Notes: generated by a model not told the origin, from the letters alone. Positions 32,404 to 42,026 are shown, counted from the stretch's first letter. The stretch is DNA of 54,168 nt from Bacillota bacterium (GCA_023419605.1 JAEZXR010000016.1:1-54168); one strand, 5' to 3'. Translations and numbers: made by a program.

Positions 32404-34695
32404 TCATAAATATGTTCCCCTCTTATATTTCCTCAGGAGACGGTTATAACCGTAATACCATATCACATCCCCGCTAGGATAAATAGCGCGTCCACTATTA
32501 TCTGGAAAATACCAATACCCGCTTGCATCTGGTCTGTTGAAAACGCTTGATTTAAGCAAATTTCCATTTATATCTCTTATGTCATAAGACAATCCGTTCA
32601 CTATTAAAAGTCTATCGTTTGGTAGTGCCATAGTTAAGCGAACAGTACTGCCAGAGTAAGTAGCAATTTTTACAGTCCCGGAAAAATCTGCATTGGAAGT
32701 TCTAAAAATTCCGCTTTTAGCATAGTCATAATATACATAGTAAGAGCCGCATTTTTTGTAATTGACACTATCCCCATTAAAATTGCCCATGGGTAAACTA
32801 TTTCCATTTATGTCAAACCTCAACCATGTATACTCGTCATCCTCCTCAGTATGATCAATCCAAAAACGTCCTAATAAAGTACCATCAGGCATTAGTCTTA
32901 AATTATACTCGCTTCCACCAGCGCCTCTCCACCAATTTAACCAAGTCATATCTATTGTAGTTATCGTTCCTGTCGAAGCATTTATTTTGTAAAAGTTTCT
33001 ACCCCCAAAAGACAATACAGTATTTCCGTCACTAGTGATATCAAGTCCTGCAAAATAAGACCCTGCTGGAGGAGTTATTACCCATGATAGAGTACCATTA
33101 TTTGCTATTTTTAACATATAGCTACTGCCCATTACGAGATATATATTGTCATATTGATCTGTTTTAATTATGCCGCCGCTCGGTATGTTATAAACAGGTG
33201 CTATCGATACAGCCCATATAGTTTGACCTGTGTCTCCATTAATTTTAACTGCTTGATAATAAGTCGTACTGATACCGCCATCATATCCAATAAATACGAT
33301 ATTTCCATCACTCAGTCTAGTGTATAAGCTTGAGTCCAAACAAAGGGAATGTTCCCATAACAGTTGCTCAGACCATCCTGGTATATCGAAGTCAGATGCA
33401 TAGTTGTAAGCCCCAACCAAATTAAGTACTTGCGCACCCTTTTTGATAACCGCAGGAGTTAATCCAGTATTCCGTGCAATTATAGGGCCAAAATCAGCTC
33501 CATTGGCTTCATTCAGGTAGTATCCTGTCTGCGGTCTAGTACATATATTTCCGCTAAAATCAGCCCTCATAGCGACTGCTTCTATATAGCCGCCTCCATT
33601 AGCCGCAAATGTTCTATTCGGCATAGTACCGTCTTTCTTTATTCCATCATCATATCCAGAGTACCCTTGTACCAACATAGCTGGATCAAGCCAAGCGTCT
33701 TCTGTTAAGGCCAAAAGGCTGCTATCCCACCAACCTCCAAGCTCTTGTACTAAAGCATCCATAGTAGCTTTGTCAGGCTCTTTCCCTGCACCAAATACAT
33801 CCGTAAGGTCAATCAGCATAAGACCATCAAAATGACAAGCTGCTCCAACCGCGCCTAATTGAAAAGCTCCAGGAGTAACCCCAGCAGTAGTAGTTGTACC
33901 AATCATGGATATAAATTGCCACTGATTTGGTTTAGCTGGATCAGAGAATACTTGACCGACTGCTCCATTAACTGTACCATAATCCGATAGAGCTATTTTG
34001 GGAGCTTGCCCACTTGTGTATACCTCTACCCACACCCATGATGAAAAATAGAATTTGTGACCGCTCGGTATGTCTGATATAGCCTGTTGTATATATTGAG
34101 TTGTAGCTCCAGCAGTTGTTGTCATATACACAGATTTATCTCCAAATCTTCCAGTAGCTGAAGGAAATGATACATTGCCGCCTGCTACAGCCCAACAATT
34201 TTGCCCATACTCAAGGCTACCATTTTTTATTGTATTGGGAAATTTTCCAACATCACCTCCTTCACCCTGTAATGTAAAAGCCGTTCCGTCATATACAAGA
34301 GTGTAGATACCGGTTTTTAAGCTTGTGGCGTCAGACCCATTCGGCCTTTTTATACCCTTTGCCCCGTAACTGTTTATATTTAAAGTACTTGCAGCCGTTG
34401 AAGCTACATTAAACTTCACCTTAATTGGCATTCCTACCAAATCAGTAAGAGAAGTTATGTTGCCAATAGTTAAAGTATATACATTAGCGCTTCCTGCTGT
34501 AGTGAAGATATTACCCATAAGATACAACGACAAATCCATTTTCTTCATGGTTGCGGCATTTATGGGCGTACCTGCTTCTGTAATCGTGCCTGGTTGTGGA
34601 GTTAATGTAAATGATCCATCACCGTTCTCAGTTTTAGTGTACGTCAAAGGCTTTTGTACAACTCTGTCCTTAAAATTTGTATATGAATAGCTCAT
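32404..34695 (-). CDS. Tail fibre / receptor-binding protein with propeller-like C terminus
   Basis: 763 residues. The N-terminal 60 residues (KDRVVQKPLTY, GTPINAATMKKMD) match the attachment part of Firmicutes tail fibres. About 160-320 is a carbohydrate-binding-module-like beta sandwich (NGSLEYGQNCWAVAGG, then FYFSSWVWVE). From about 440 onward repeated blades such as TDQYDNIYLVMG, TSDGNTVLSFGG and MPDGTLLGRFW suggest a beta-propeller. It overlaps the upstream gene by 4 bases (ATGA). It probably sets host range; a propeller in this place is not standard. Confidence 0.75.
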   Translation of the reverse strand: MSYSYTNFKDRVVQKPLTYTKTENGDGSFTLTPQPGTITEAGTPINAATMKKMDLSLYLMGNIFTTAGSANVYTLTIGNITSLTDLVGMPIKVKFNVASTAASTLNINSYGAKGIKRPNGSDATSLKTGIYTLVYDGTAFTLQGEGGDVGKFPNTIKNGSLEYGQNCWAVAGGNVSFPSATGRFGDKSVYMTTTAGATTQYIQQAISDIPSGHKFYFSSWVWVEVYTSGQAPKIALSDYGTVNGAVGQVFSDPAKPNQWQFISMIGTTTTAGVTPGAFQLGAVGAACHFDGLMLIDLTDVFGAGKEPDKATMDALVQELGGWWDSSLLALTEDAWLDPAMLVQGYSGYDDGIKKDGTMPNRTFAANGGGYIEAVAMRADFSGNICTRPQTGYYLNEANGADFGPIIARNTGLTPAVIKKGAQVLNLVGAYNYASDFDIPGWSEQLLWEHSLCLDSSLYTRLSDGNIVFIGYDGGISTTYYQAVKINGDTGQTIWAVSIAPVYNIPSGGIIKTDQYDNIYLVMGSSYMLKIANNGTLSWVITPPAGSYFAGLDITSDGNTVLSFGGRNFYKINASTGTITTIDMTWLNWWRGAGGSEYNLRLMPDGTLLGRFWIDHTEEDDEYTWLRFDINGNSLPMGNFNGDSVNYKKCGSYYVYYDYAKSGIFRTSNADFSGTVKIATYSGSTVRLTMALPNDRLLIVNGLSYDIRDINGNLLKSSVFNRPDASGYWYFPDNSGRAIYPSGDVIWYYGYNRLLRKYKRGTYL

Positions 34696-35102
34696 GCCAA
34701 TACCTCGCTCTCCCCACAGCTAAATGTGCCGCAGTATTTTAAACCTGTCAGTACGTTTTCATACAAGTGATATAATAGCGCAATATTTTTCTCCAAATTA
34801 TTGGCCTCGGCATAATCGAAAATCTGTTTCCTGGTCAGATCTATAACCGGAGGAGGTTCAGCTACCGGGTAAAATCCCGCAATAATGTCCAATATATTTC
34901 GTTTCATATTGTTTATTACGGTAACTCGCGGAAACGATGTAGTAGTTAAGTTTGTGGGTGTAGGCTTAGTCAAGACTATCTGAAACCCTGCTTGTGTAAG
35001 CACCGTTGCCAAATATTGTAGGTTCGAGTTCACTCTATTTACATCATCCGCCTCATAACTACTTTTCTCAGTTCTATCCGTTACCGGGGTAATTAAGCCC
35101 AT
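34692..35102 (-). CDS. Baseplate-associated phage protein (136 aa)
   Basis: 136 residues, MGLITPVTDRTEKSSYEADD..., with no signal peptide. The start codon overlaps the upstream stop (TGATG), which fixes it at 35102; the open frame further upstream is a shadow of the previous gene. AEANNLEKNIALLYHLYENV is helical. It lies between the baseplate protein and the fibre, and a similar small protein is seen there in Clostridia prophages. No motif is known. Confidence 0.7.
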   Translation of the reverse strand: MGLITPVTDRTEKSSYEADDVNRVNSNLQYLATVLTQAGFQIVLTKPTPTNLTTTSFPRVTVINNMKRNILDIIAGFYPVAEPPPVIDLTRKQIFDYAEANNLEKNIALLYHLYENVLTGLKYCGTFSCGESEVLA

Positions 35103-36871
35103 CAACCAGTCACCTCGACTTTCCCTTTTAATGCAGGCGCAAAGCCTATTTCTTGCGATTCTACGACACCTGTATAATTTTCTCCAAACATGGTTTCTAC
35201 AGTAATACAATCCCCAGCCTGCAGCGCAGGATTATGCCAATACCCAAATGTTTGCTTGATTCTTCTACTGTAGTACTGCAATAAGTGTTCGGCTACCGCC
35301 TGCCCCGACTTACTTATTAGTTTATTGTTTGATACAGTAGCTACCTGAGGCAATTCCCCAGCAGGTAATAAGCCTGATGTTGCTCTTACTATCCTGGTAG
35401 ATTCTATATAGGGCGTCCCGGTAACTGTTAGAGTTACTGCCCCCGTACCTGTAATGGTAATGACAGCGCAAGTCACTGATAATTTAAAGCTTGTTATACT
35501 ACCACTGCCTGATATTGTTATGCTTACATTTGAGGCAGGTGCTGTATTATAGGGTATAACTAAAGTGGTAGACCCATTAACTTCAAAAGTAGCCTCATAA
35601 AGTTTCTTGGATTCAGTACCGGGAGTATACCGATATTCCGTAACATCCACAGCTGTAATTAATTGTTTTTGTGTAATTTTTGGTGATCCTATCATATTGT
35701 TATAGTCTATAGTATCCGACGCGGTAGAGTAGTTCGGTCTAAAAACGTATAGTGTACTATCTCTATCGACTCTCAGTGTGGCCCTAGACGCTAATAAAAC
35801 TGTATGAATTGCCTCCCTGTGACTTACGGGGGGAATATACCCGCTTAACTTCTCCGAAGCCACAGACGGATCGATTTTAAGCCTATAAAAGCCAGCATCT
35901 GTAAGAATATAATTTAACACATTCTCTATAGGCTCATTTACCCAGAGTGGCGAGGTATAAAATTGCGTCCTATCCAATACCCCGATAATATCTGTACACT
36001 CTAGTTGTGTAGACAGCCCGGTAGCATTTATCCAATTTGACAGGTAATACGTCCCTAAGTCGACAAACTCATAGTTCCCGCTACCTAGCATTAACCCTAC
36101 CTTAGCGACCATTCTTTGTCGTTTTTGCAGGTATGCATACAACCCTTCCGGATTCAGCATGTTAAACTTCTGATCCTTGTTTATTAGACTGACACGAAGG
36201 GTGTTCACTGATAACGTCGCTCCGCTTGGATCTACTTCTTCAAGTATACTAGCTGATATAATATCTTCCGCATCATAATCTATGTTAAACCCAAAATCTA
36301 TCTCATGCAGTTTCACATATCTGTATGGTTGGTCGGTAGCTAAAAAAGTCAGTACCAACTTGTCAAAATTTACTACAGGCCTGTTCAAGTTATACGTTCG
36401 GGACGTGTTGTCAGTCACAGTTATTTCATCGAGCAAAACGTTAGCTCTATACCATTGAGCATGGAATGACGTACAGTAGGTCGTAGGGTCAAAATACAAC
36501 ACTAGACCCAGGCAACTATGGTTATTGGGGAACGTGGCTGTTAATACCGGGGGTGTAGTAAACACTCCATTAGACCCAGATTGAGCCGCAGACCACCAAC
36601 CTACGTGATCGTTTGGGTTTAAGTCATCGGGCATTAAAATAAAACTACCGTCAAGTTTAAACAACCCCTTTTCAAATGTTGCTATATTGTCTACAGGGTT
36701 TGCCCAGTTATCATGTAAGTCAACTAAATTGCTAAAAGACTGCGAGGAGGAAGCCGTATACACAGCCTCATCCTTTGCAGTTACGTCCTGGACCCCGAAA
36801 GTTATCGCCGGGGTGGAAGCTCTGGAGCTTCTTTTCACAGCGTTTTTAAAAGCCTGCGTTGTATTTAACAT
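35102..36871 (-). CDS. Tail baseplate / hub protein
   Basis: About 589 residues. The first 200 residues hold a beta-sandwich reminiscent of discoidin-like folds (FDKLVLTFLAT, then YRYVKLHEIDFG). Residues about 230-420 look like a tail hub (FVDLGTYYLSNW, ECTDIIGVLDR, then REAIHTVLLASRATLRVD), similar to the N-terminal half of Tal/gp27-type hubs. A beta-rich insertion (NVSITISGSGSITSF) lies near 440. ATG at 36871 follows GAGGTG, 4 bases after the upstream gene. No peptidase motif is visible. Confidence 0.7.
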   Translation of the reverse strand: MLNTTQAFKNAVKRSSRASTPAITFGVQDVTAKDEAVYTASSSQSFSNLVDLHDNWANPVDNIATFEKGLFKLDGSFILMPDDLNPNDHVGWWSAAQSGSNGVFTTPPVLTATFPNNHSCLGLVLYFDPTTYCTSFHAQWYRANVLLDEITVTDNTSRTYNLNRPVVNFDKLVLTFLATDQPYRYVKLHEIDFGFNIDYDAEDIISASILEEVDPSGATLSVNTLRVSLINKDQKFNMLNPEGLYAYLQKRQRMVAKVGLMLGSGNYEFVDLGTYYLSNWINATGLSTQLECTDIIGVLDRTQFYTSPLWVNEPIENVLNYILTDAGFYRLKIDPSVASEKLSGYIPPVSHREAIHTVLLASRATLRVDRDSTLYVFRPNYSTASDTIDYNNMIGSPKITQKQLITAVDVTEYRYTPGTESKKLYEATFEVNGSTTLVIPYNTAPASNVSITISGSGSITSFKLSVTCAVITITGTGAVTLTVTGTPYIESTRIVRATSGLLPAGELPQVATVSNNKLISKSGQAVAEHLLQYYSRRIKQTFGYWHNPALQAGDCITVETMFGENYTGVVESQEIGFAPALKGKVEVTG

Positions 36872-36875
36872 AGAT

Positions 36876-37244
36876 CTACACCTCAACAAAAGAACATTTT
36901 ATAGTTTCCCAACTACCAGCAACTCCGCCTTTGTAGCTCAGCATTTTACTGGATATCGGTGAAATGTAAAACGTTGATGTTTCCATTTCTCCCTCCGGAG
37001 ACGGGAATTGTACTTCAAAATCCAACCGTGTCAGATTCCTTAAGTACTTAAACCATTCATAGTGATCTGCAGGAGATCCAAACCGCCATTCAAAATCCAA
37101 TGTCCATTTATCAGGTAGGGTTTCCCTCAATAACCTACCATTGTTATTTCTCTCAGCAGTTTTCTGCTGAGGATTTAACTTTGCTTCAAATAAAGTAGGT
37201 GAAGGTACAGTTCTATACACTCCATCGATACCAATTCTTATCAT
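36876..37244 (-). CDS. Distal-tail-position protein (DUF6711-like)
   Basis: 122 residues, MIRIGIDGVYRTVPSPTLFE.... It occupies the distal-tail slot between tape measure and hub genes. Its content (LDFEWRFGSPADHYEWFKYL, FYISPISSKMLSY) agrees with a small beta-rich tail-tip protein. Its start overlaps the tape measure stop (ATGA) and GGAGGGG precedes it. Confidence 0.7.
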   Translation of the reverse strand: MIRIGIDGVYRTVPSPTLFEAKLNPQQKTAERNNNGRLLRETLPDKWTLDFEWRFGSPADHYEWFKYLRNLTRLDFEVQFPSPEGEMETSTFYISPISSKMLSYKGGVAGSWETIKCSFVEV

Positions 37245-39772
37245 ACAGATGCCCCTCCTATAGATACCATGTTAGATCCAACCCGTGAATCCTCAGCTTT
37301 CAGATGGCCTCGAATTATACGCGACACTCGTTCACCATCCATATCCACAGAAAAATTCTTTTGTTCAATAGCTTCGAGTATCAGGTACAATACAGCTACC
37401 ACAGCCTGGTTACTCATATTGAACATATCTTGTAACTTAGATAATGGCGATATAACCTCAGGATCAATGGAAGCATTCTTGTTATCGCCCACCATGGCAA
37501 GAGTCGGCGCTGATACTAACCCACCATTAGCAAGCTTCGGTATTTTTGGAATCTGTGGAACTCCTACTGAGAAACCTCCAAAAGAACCAAGTGGTCCCAT
37601 GTCTACTCTCGGAATATCGAATTTCAAACTGTTCCATTGGCTGATCAGGAAGTTCATCAAGTCTATGATAAGGTTTACAGCAAGTTTTACTGTGGCTACC
37701 ATAGAATCCCAAATACCTCCAAATACGTCTTTAATACCATTCCAAGCTTTTTCCCAATCTCCAGTGAACACGCCTACTACAAAATCTATAATACCGCCCA
37801 GAGACTTCAATATTCCTGCTGCTACGTCAGCTATAAATCCTGCAAAAGTCCCGGCTATGTCAGTGATGGTTTTAAAAATCTCAGAAAAAGTAGGCCCAAA
37901 CATTTCTAGCATGTATTTTATGACGGGAGATATAAACTTATTGTAAATATCTAACGCACCTTCAGCTAGTTTACCCACAAAGTTGAGAAATTGATCAATC
38001 AATCCTTGTATGTGTTTATCCCACAACCATTTCCAATCGTCTAGTATATTACGAATAATTGGCCCAATAAAGCTATCCCACCATGTTTGGAATAAGGTAG
38101 AAAGGTTTTTACAAACTTCAGATAACCCATTAAATATGTTTTCTCCATGGGTTTTCCAAAATCCTGTCAATTTATTCAGTACATCTAGTACCATGTCCGA
38201 TACTATTTTTAATCCAGGTGAGACAGCCTGATCCCAAAGGGTATCGAATACTTGTTTAGCAAAGTCGAATATGCTTTTAAACAATCCTGTAGCGCCTGCA
38301 GTAAAAGAAACTATTAAGGGTAGCCCCTCAGTTACGAACCACTGCAATATCGGGTATACGGCGTCTCTTATTCCATTAAACACACTTCTAGCTGTTTCTA
38401 GCAGTCCATTAAAGATTTCCCCTAGTACCCGTATCTCTTCTTGCCAGAAAGGAACTAAATCGTTGATAAACCAGTTTTTTATGGGCTCACCTAAAGTTGA
38501 TATATCATTAAATGTGGTCATCAACGTACCTTTCCAAGTTTGTAACTCTGGAGTAATTGTGTCTAAAGCGGCCTTTAAAGGCGGTCCAAACGCGTCTTTT
38601 AAATATTGCCCAGCTTCTAGCGTAGTAGTTTTTATTTGGTTGATCATGTCCAGAAACGGTTGAAATTGTGTAGCGTCTATACCCAAGTCCACAGTTTTAG
38701 CTTCTGGTTCTGGAGTAGTTCCAAAATCTACGTTTCCTCCAGCATTAGCCATACTATCGGAGATATCGCCCATAGCGTCGGCCGTATTCTGAGATATTAC
38801 ATTTAATTGGTCGAAGGAGGAAATTGAGCCTTTCACATCCTTGCCAGCCTTTTTTATGCCCTTTCCGGCATCACCGGCCGCGCCTCCTACGTCTGCTACA
38901 GAAGAAGTCGTTTCATCGGTAGGTTTCTTCACTCCGGTAATAAGCTCTGTAAAGGCTTTAAAGTACTGAGCAGCCACCTGAAGTTTGGCGATTAAAGTAT
39001 TTAAACTCCTAACTACTGGAGCAAGTATGTTTATAAAGCCCTGCCCCATGGTTCCCTGGAATATCTTCCACTGCTCGCCCATAAGCTTTACTTGGTTTGC
39101 CCAGCTATCGGAGGTACGTGCGAAGTCTCCTTGTGCATCCTTGGTTACAGACAGAAGATAATTGTACCGTAATAATGTTTGCTCTGCTTGGGTCATGTTT
39201 TCATACTGCTTCTTTATTCCTTGGGTCAACGCAAAAGCTTCTAAATTGGCCACAGACATGTTAATACCAAGTTGTCTTAACGGCTCTACTTCCCCGGATA
39301 TACCTGCTCTAATTTTATCAAAAGCCATGTCGTTACTAAGGTTGTAGAAGGAAGCCATGTCAGCTGATAACTCAGTAAGATCTTTTGACATATCTTTCAT
39401 AGCTACGCCCGATAGCCCGGAACTCTTCATCATAGCGCCTAAAGTACTAACGTATTTCTTTGCCGACAATTCAGATAACCCAAAACCTGACAACATATTT
39501 TGGGACCATGAATTTATATCCGCGGCCATGGATCCGAATGTAACGTCAACAACGTTTTGCACTTCGGATAGGTTGGAAGCAAGTTCAATAGATGCTTTGC
39601 TAAAGTCCAGTATTTTCCCTACAGCAAAAGCACCTGCGATAATACCGCCAAGCTTTTTAAATGCCCCACCTACCATGCTTTCTGCATTACCGGCTATACT
39701 GCTTAACTGCTTTTTGAATCCGGTGCTATTTGTATCAAGTCCAAGGTTTATTTGCCCAACGGTACTACTCAT
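37241..39772 (-). CDS. Phage tail tape measure protein
   Basis: 843 residues. An N-terminal region of about 260 residues (FSKASIELASNLSEVQNVVD, FYNLSNDMAFDKIRAGISGE) matches the conserved start of tape measure proteins. Long helices with Trp-Lys/Trp-Asp periodicity follow (IFNGLLETARSVFNGIRDAV type), with hydrophobic stretches suited to membrane passage near 630-680. Its length sets tail length; a tail of siphovirus type is expected. ATG overlaps the previous stop. Confidence 0.93.
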   Translation of the reverse strand: MSSTVGQINLGLDTNSTGFKKQLSSIAGNAESMVGGAFKKLGGIIAGAFAVGKILDFSKASIELASNLSEVQNVVDVTFGSMAADINSWSQNMLSGFGLSELSAKKYVSTLGAMMKSSGLSGVAMKDMSKDLTELSADMASFYNLSNDMAFDKIRAGISGEVEPLRQLGINMSVANLEAFALTQGIKKQYENMTQAEQTLLRYNYLLSVTKDAQGDFARTSDSWANQVKLMGEQWKIFQGTMGQGFINILAPVVRSLNTLIAKLQVAAQYFKAFTELITGVKKPTDETTSSVADVGGAAGDAGKGIKKAGKDVKGSISSFDQLNVISQNTADAMGDISDSMANAGGNVDFGTTPEPEAKTVDLGIDATQFQPFLDMINQIKTTTLEAGQYLKDAFGPPLKAALDTITPELQTWKGTLMTTFNDISTLGEPIKNWFINDLVPFWQEEIRVLGEIFNGLLETARSVFNGIRDAVYPILQWFVTEGLPLIVSFTAGATGLFKSIFDFAKQVFDTLWDQAVSPGLKIVSDMVLDVLNKLTGFWKTHGENIFNGLSEVCKNLSTLFQTWWDSFIGPIIRNILDDWKWLWDKHIQGLIDQFLNFVGKLAEGALDIYNKFISPVIKYMLEMFGPTFSEIFKTITDIAGTFAGFIADVAAGILKSLGGIIDFVVGVFTGDWEKAWNGIKDVFGGIWDSMVATVKLAVNLIIDLMNFLISQWNSLKFDIPRVDMGPLGSFGGFSVGVPQIPKIPKLANGGLVSAPTLAMVGDNKNASIDPEVISPLSKLQDMFNMSNQAVVAVLYLILEAIEQKNFSVDMDGERVSRIIRGHLKAEDSRVGSNMVSIGGASV

Positions 39773-40155
39773 TGTCTCACATCCTTTTTAGGTCCAAATG
39801 CGGCAGCAAACATATCCCGAAGCCGTTTCATATCGGCATCATAATTCCCGCTGTCCAGTTTATTTTGCGCTTGCTTGTTTCTCCACTCCCTGTAAATCCT
39901 TCTTTGCTCGGGTGTGAAACCTTTTATCACTTTCTGATCTTTTTCTGCCCGAATGGCAATTACAGAGCCTAAAGGCGTATCCGGCATCAGCCCAGCTACC
40001 AAGGTACAGAATTCGTTCCACTTCATATCGATCTGCTGCCGGATACGAATGCCGTACTGTTTGGCAAGACTGGCTTCAATCAGTTCCCAATCTTCCCGCA
40101 GGTCATACCATGCTTCACTACTTTTGCCCTTGAAATCGGGCATCAGCGTCCGCAT
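39769..40155 (-). CDS. Gp15-family tail assembly chaperone (GT-like T part)
   Basis: 128 residues. QYGIRIR, MKWNEFCTLVAGLMPDTPLG and QRRIYREWRNK are hallmarks of the bacteriophage Gp15 family, which lies just before the tape measure and acts as a tail chaperone. The gene overlaps the upstream chaperone gene by 38 bases in another frame (+1 or -2 relative). An AGGA lies 8 bases before the ATG at 40155, so separate initiation is possible, but a frameshift fusion product cannot be excluded. Confidence 0.82.
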   Translation of the reverse strand: MRTLMPDFKGKSSEAWYDLREDWELIEASLAKQYGIRIRQQIDMKWNEFCTLVAGLMPDTPLGSVIAIRAEKDQKVIKGFTPEQRRIYREWRNKQAQNKLDSGNYDADMKRLRDMFAAAFGPKKDVRQ

Positions 40156-40426
40156 AGTCTATTTCCTGCATTGCCGCCATAATTCCTTTAACAAGCACCT
40201 TGAAGTTGCCAAGAGACATAGCTGTTATTTTTAGCTCTTTGGCCGCAGCCTTTCCAAGAGCTACTTCCACTGCTTCCGTCAAACTTTCCATCGTAGATAC
40301 AGTAGCAAGTTCTTCAAACTTCAATACTGTAGCCATACTATTATCAACTTCGTAAACCTTTTCTCCGACTTGGATTTGGGGCTTTTCATTGTTCAATTTA
40401 TCTGTAATATTCACAATCTTACCCAT
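40118..40426 (-). CDS. Tail assembly chaperone (G-like)
   Basis: 102 residues, MGKIVNITDKLNNEKPQIQV.... A beta-rich first half (QVGEKVYEVDNSMATVLKFE) and a helical second half fit the gpG-like chaperones that coat the tape measure before tail assembly. AAAGGAG precedes the ATG. It lies after a terminator that follows the tail tube gene, an arrangement that lowers chaperone relative to tube protein. Confidence 0.78.
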   Translation of the reverse strand: MGKIVNITDKLNNEKPQIQVGEKVYEVDNSMATVLKFEELATVSTMESLTEAVEVALGKAAAKELKITAMSLGNFKVLVKGIMAAMQEIDYADADARFQGQK

Positions 40427-40440
40427 CGTTTATATCTCCT

Positions 40441-40473
40441 TTCATAATAAAACCGGCCCCATTAAGGAGCCGG
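40441..40473 (-). terminator. Terminator after the major tail gene
   Basis: CCGGCTCC pairs with GGGGCCGG (one wobble) around TTAAT and is followed on the minus strand by TTTTATTATG. The tail protein stop codon lies in the loop. Confidence 0.8.
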
Positions 40474-40932
40474 CGTAAATACAGGTAGCCCATCACTCAG
40501 CAGTTCAAATTCTAGCGTGTCAATATTCGTAGAATCGCCTCCTGCTGGAGTTGTGAGATTTATAATACAATCCATGGTCAGCTTGTCACCGGATGGCATT
40601 TCCCATTCGAATTTGCTTTCAACACCCTGCCCTGTAGCCAAAAGCAGCCCAGCTACATAGTCATTCCCCGGATCACCGTAGTGCCTTTTCCCACTAAAAG
40701 AAAACGTAAGCCCTTTGCCAGTCACAGCCCTTCTTATCCACCCAGCCGTATCCATCGGAGTCCATTCTTCCGTATTTGCGTCAATACCTGGACTAAAAGT
40801 TTCCAAGTCTTTAACTATAACCATATCGGCTGCCGCAGATGTCCGACCAGACTTACCGATTTTGAATTTATTATTGTGTACAGGAAACACACCTGTTCCC
40901 CCAGCAAACCTTTGTAAATCAATTTTTATCAT
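40462..40932 (-). CDS. Major tail (tube) protein
   Basis: 156 residues. It begins MIKIDLQRFAGG, a short N-terminal signature (LQxFA) often seen on structural proteins of Firmicutes phages. The body is beta-rich (GKGLTFSFSGKRHYGD, FEWEMPSGDKLTMDCIINLT) like tail-tube proteins. A terminator-like stem directly follows, typical of highly expressed structural genes. Position between tail terminator and chaperones agrees. Confidence 0.88.
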   Translation of the reverse strand: MIKIDLQRFAGGTGVFPVHNNKFKIGKSGRTSAAADMVIVKDLETFSPGIDANTEEWTPMDTAGWIRRAVTGKGLTFSFSGKRHYGDPGNDYVAGLLLATGQGVESKFEWEMPSGDKLTMDCIINLTTPAGGDSTNIDTLEFELLSDGLPVFTPAP

Positions 40933-40942
40933 TTCATTGCAC

Positions 40943-41332
40943 CTACCTTTCGTAATAGATTACTGTCTCAATCACATACTCGAAAATATTGTTATTGTCC
41001 GTTCCGACGCTCACAGGCTCGGAGGTACGCATATTGAATTGAATTACTCGTTTGCCCCCGATTGTGGCAGTCTGTCCGAATAGCACAGCATACACTTCTT
41101 TCGCCTTTTGTTCGGCAGTATCAGCATTCTTTCCCCAATGGACCAGGATGGATATTGCTTTTGCGGCATATCCGGTATTCTCCAGCCCCCCAATGGCAAT
41201 GTAGGGCGCAGGACCAGTAGCGTTATACACACAAATGGCTTTGTCCTTGCTGCCATCCAGTTTACCAATGGACCAGACAGGACACTCCACCTTTGTTTTA
41301 AGCCAATCTTTCACATCCGCCAGCGTCAGCAT
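40943..41332 (-). CDS. Tail terminator / minor capsid 3-like protein
   Basis: 129 residues, MLTLADVKDWLKTKVECPVW.... YIAIGGLENTGYAAKAISILVHWG and the C-terminal strand YVIETVIYYER fit the minor capsid 3 (tail terminator) family of A118-like phages. It closes the tail tube at the head side. Placed 11 bases before the tail tube gene. Confidence 0.78.
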   Translation of the reverse strand: MLTLADVKDWLKTKVECPVWSIGKLDGSKDKAICVYNATGPAPYIAIGGLENTGYAAKAISILVHWGKNADTAEQKAKEVYAVLFGQTATIGGKRVIQFNMRTSEPVSVGTDNNNIFEYVIETVIYYER

Positions 41333-41334
41333 AC

Positions 41335-41709
41335 CTACACCCCCGTGAGCTTCTTGTATAACTTTTTAAAAGCATCCTTGGCAAAGTTTCTCTTATCCCC
41401 GTCAAGATAGGTTTGCATCCATTTGCCTTGCGCGTTGGAGTTTTTGTCCTGTCGGAAATCATATTCCGGATGCCAATAAAGCCTTCGAGCATATGGAGTA
41501 TCATAGACAATTCGTGTTTTCCCTTTGTTTAACTCGGATGTATCTACAAAGCTGCTGCGCTCCAATTCTCCGGTTTGCTTCGGCACCACAGCGGATAAGG
41601 TTATATCACTTTTTACAGCTTCCGCAGTCATTTCCAGAGCTTGTTTTTGGGCCTTGCTTAATAGCAGCAGCTTTGCATTATTCATCTTTACATTTACTTT
41701 CACGCCCAT
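41335..41709 (-). CDS. Minor capsid 2-like / tail completion protein
   Basis: About 124 residues, MGVKVNVKMNNAKLLLLSKA.... VVPKQTGELERSSF and YARRLYWHPEYDFRQDKN are typical of the HK97 gp10/minor capsid 2 group. The ATG at 41709 is preferred over a GTG codon just before it, with GGAG 8 bases upstream. Stop and start of neighbours abut or overlap. Confidence 0.8.
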   Translation of the reverse strand: MGVKVNVKMNNAKLLLLSKAQKQALEMTAEAVKSDITLSAVVPKQTGELERSSFVDTSELNKGKTRIVYDTPYARRLYWHPEYDFRQDKNSNAQGKWMQTYLDGDKRNFAKDAFKKLYKKLTGV

Positions 41710-42026
41710 CACATCAACTCCAATTCCGTAGAAAATACGGTTCCGTCTGGATTCAGAGGGCGGCTGGTACGGAAGATGGTCTTTTTTACTTCTCCGACCT
41801 GGATATATCCTTCTATTAGCTGGCCCGGATTCAAGTCACCTTTAAAGATTGCTTTCCCTGAGAGAGTAACCAGCCGCCTTTCCGCGTCCAGAACTTGCCG
41901 CGTCTTATCCTCATAGCAACACTTTCCGTCAAAAAGCAAGGTTTCATCCAGGCCGTTTTCTCCCTGGGTTTCCTGGTACACCTTTATCGGTGTCTTTAGA
42001 ATCCAATCCGGAAACGGTAGTTTCAT
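41709..42026 (-). CDS. Head closure / minor capsid 1-like protein
   Basis: About 105 residues, MKLPFPDWILKTPIKVYQET.... The beta-barrel pattern (LLFDGKCCYEDKTRQVLDAE, then VTLSGKAIFKGDL) matches the head-tail adaptor proteins of A118 type. GGAGG lies 8 bases before the ATG at 42026. Two adjacent Cys (KCCYED) are unusual but not diagnostic. Confidence 0.78.
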   Translation of the reverse strand: MKLPFPDWILKTPIKVYQETQGENGLDETLLFDGKCCYEDKTRQVLDAERRLVTLSGKAIFKGDLNPGQLIEGYIQVGEVKKTIFRTSRPLNPDGTVFSTELELM

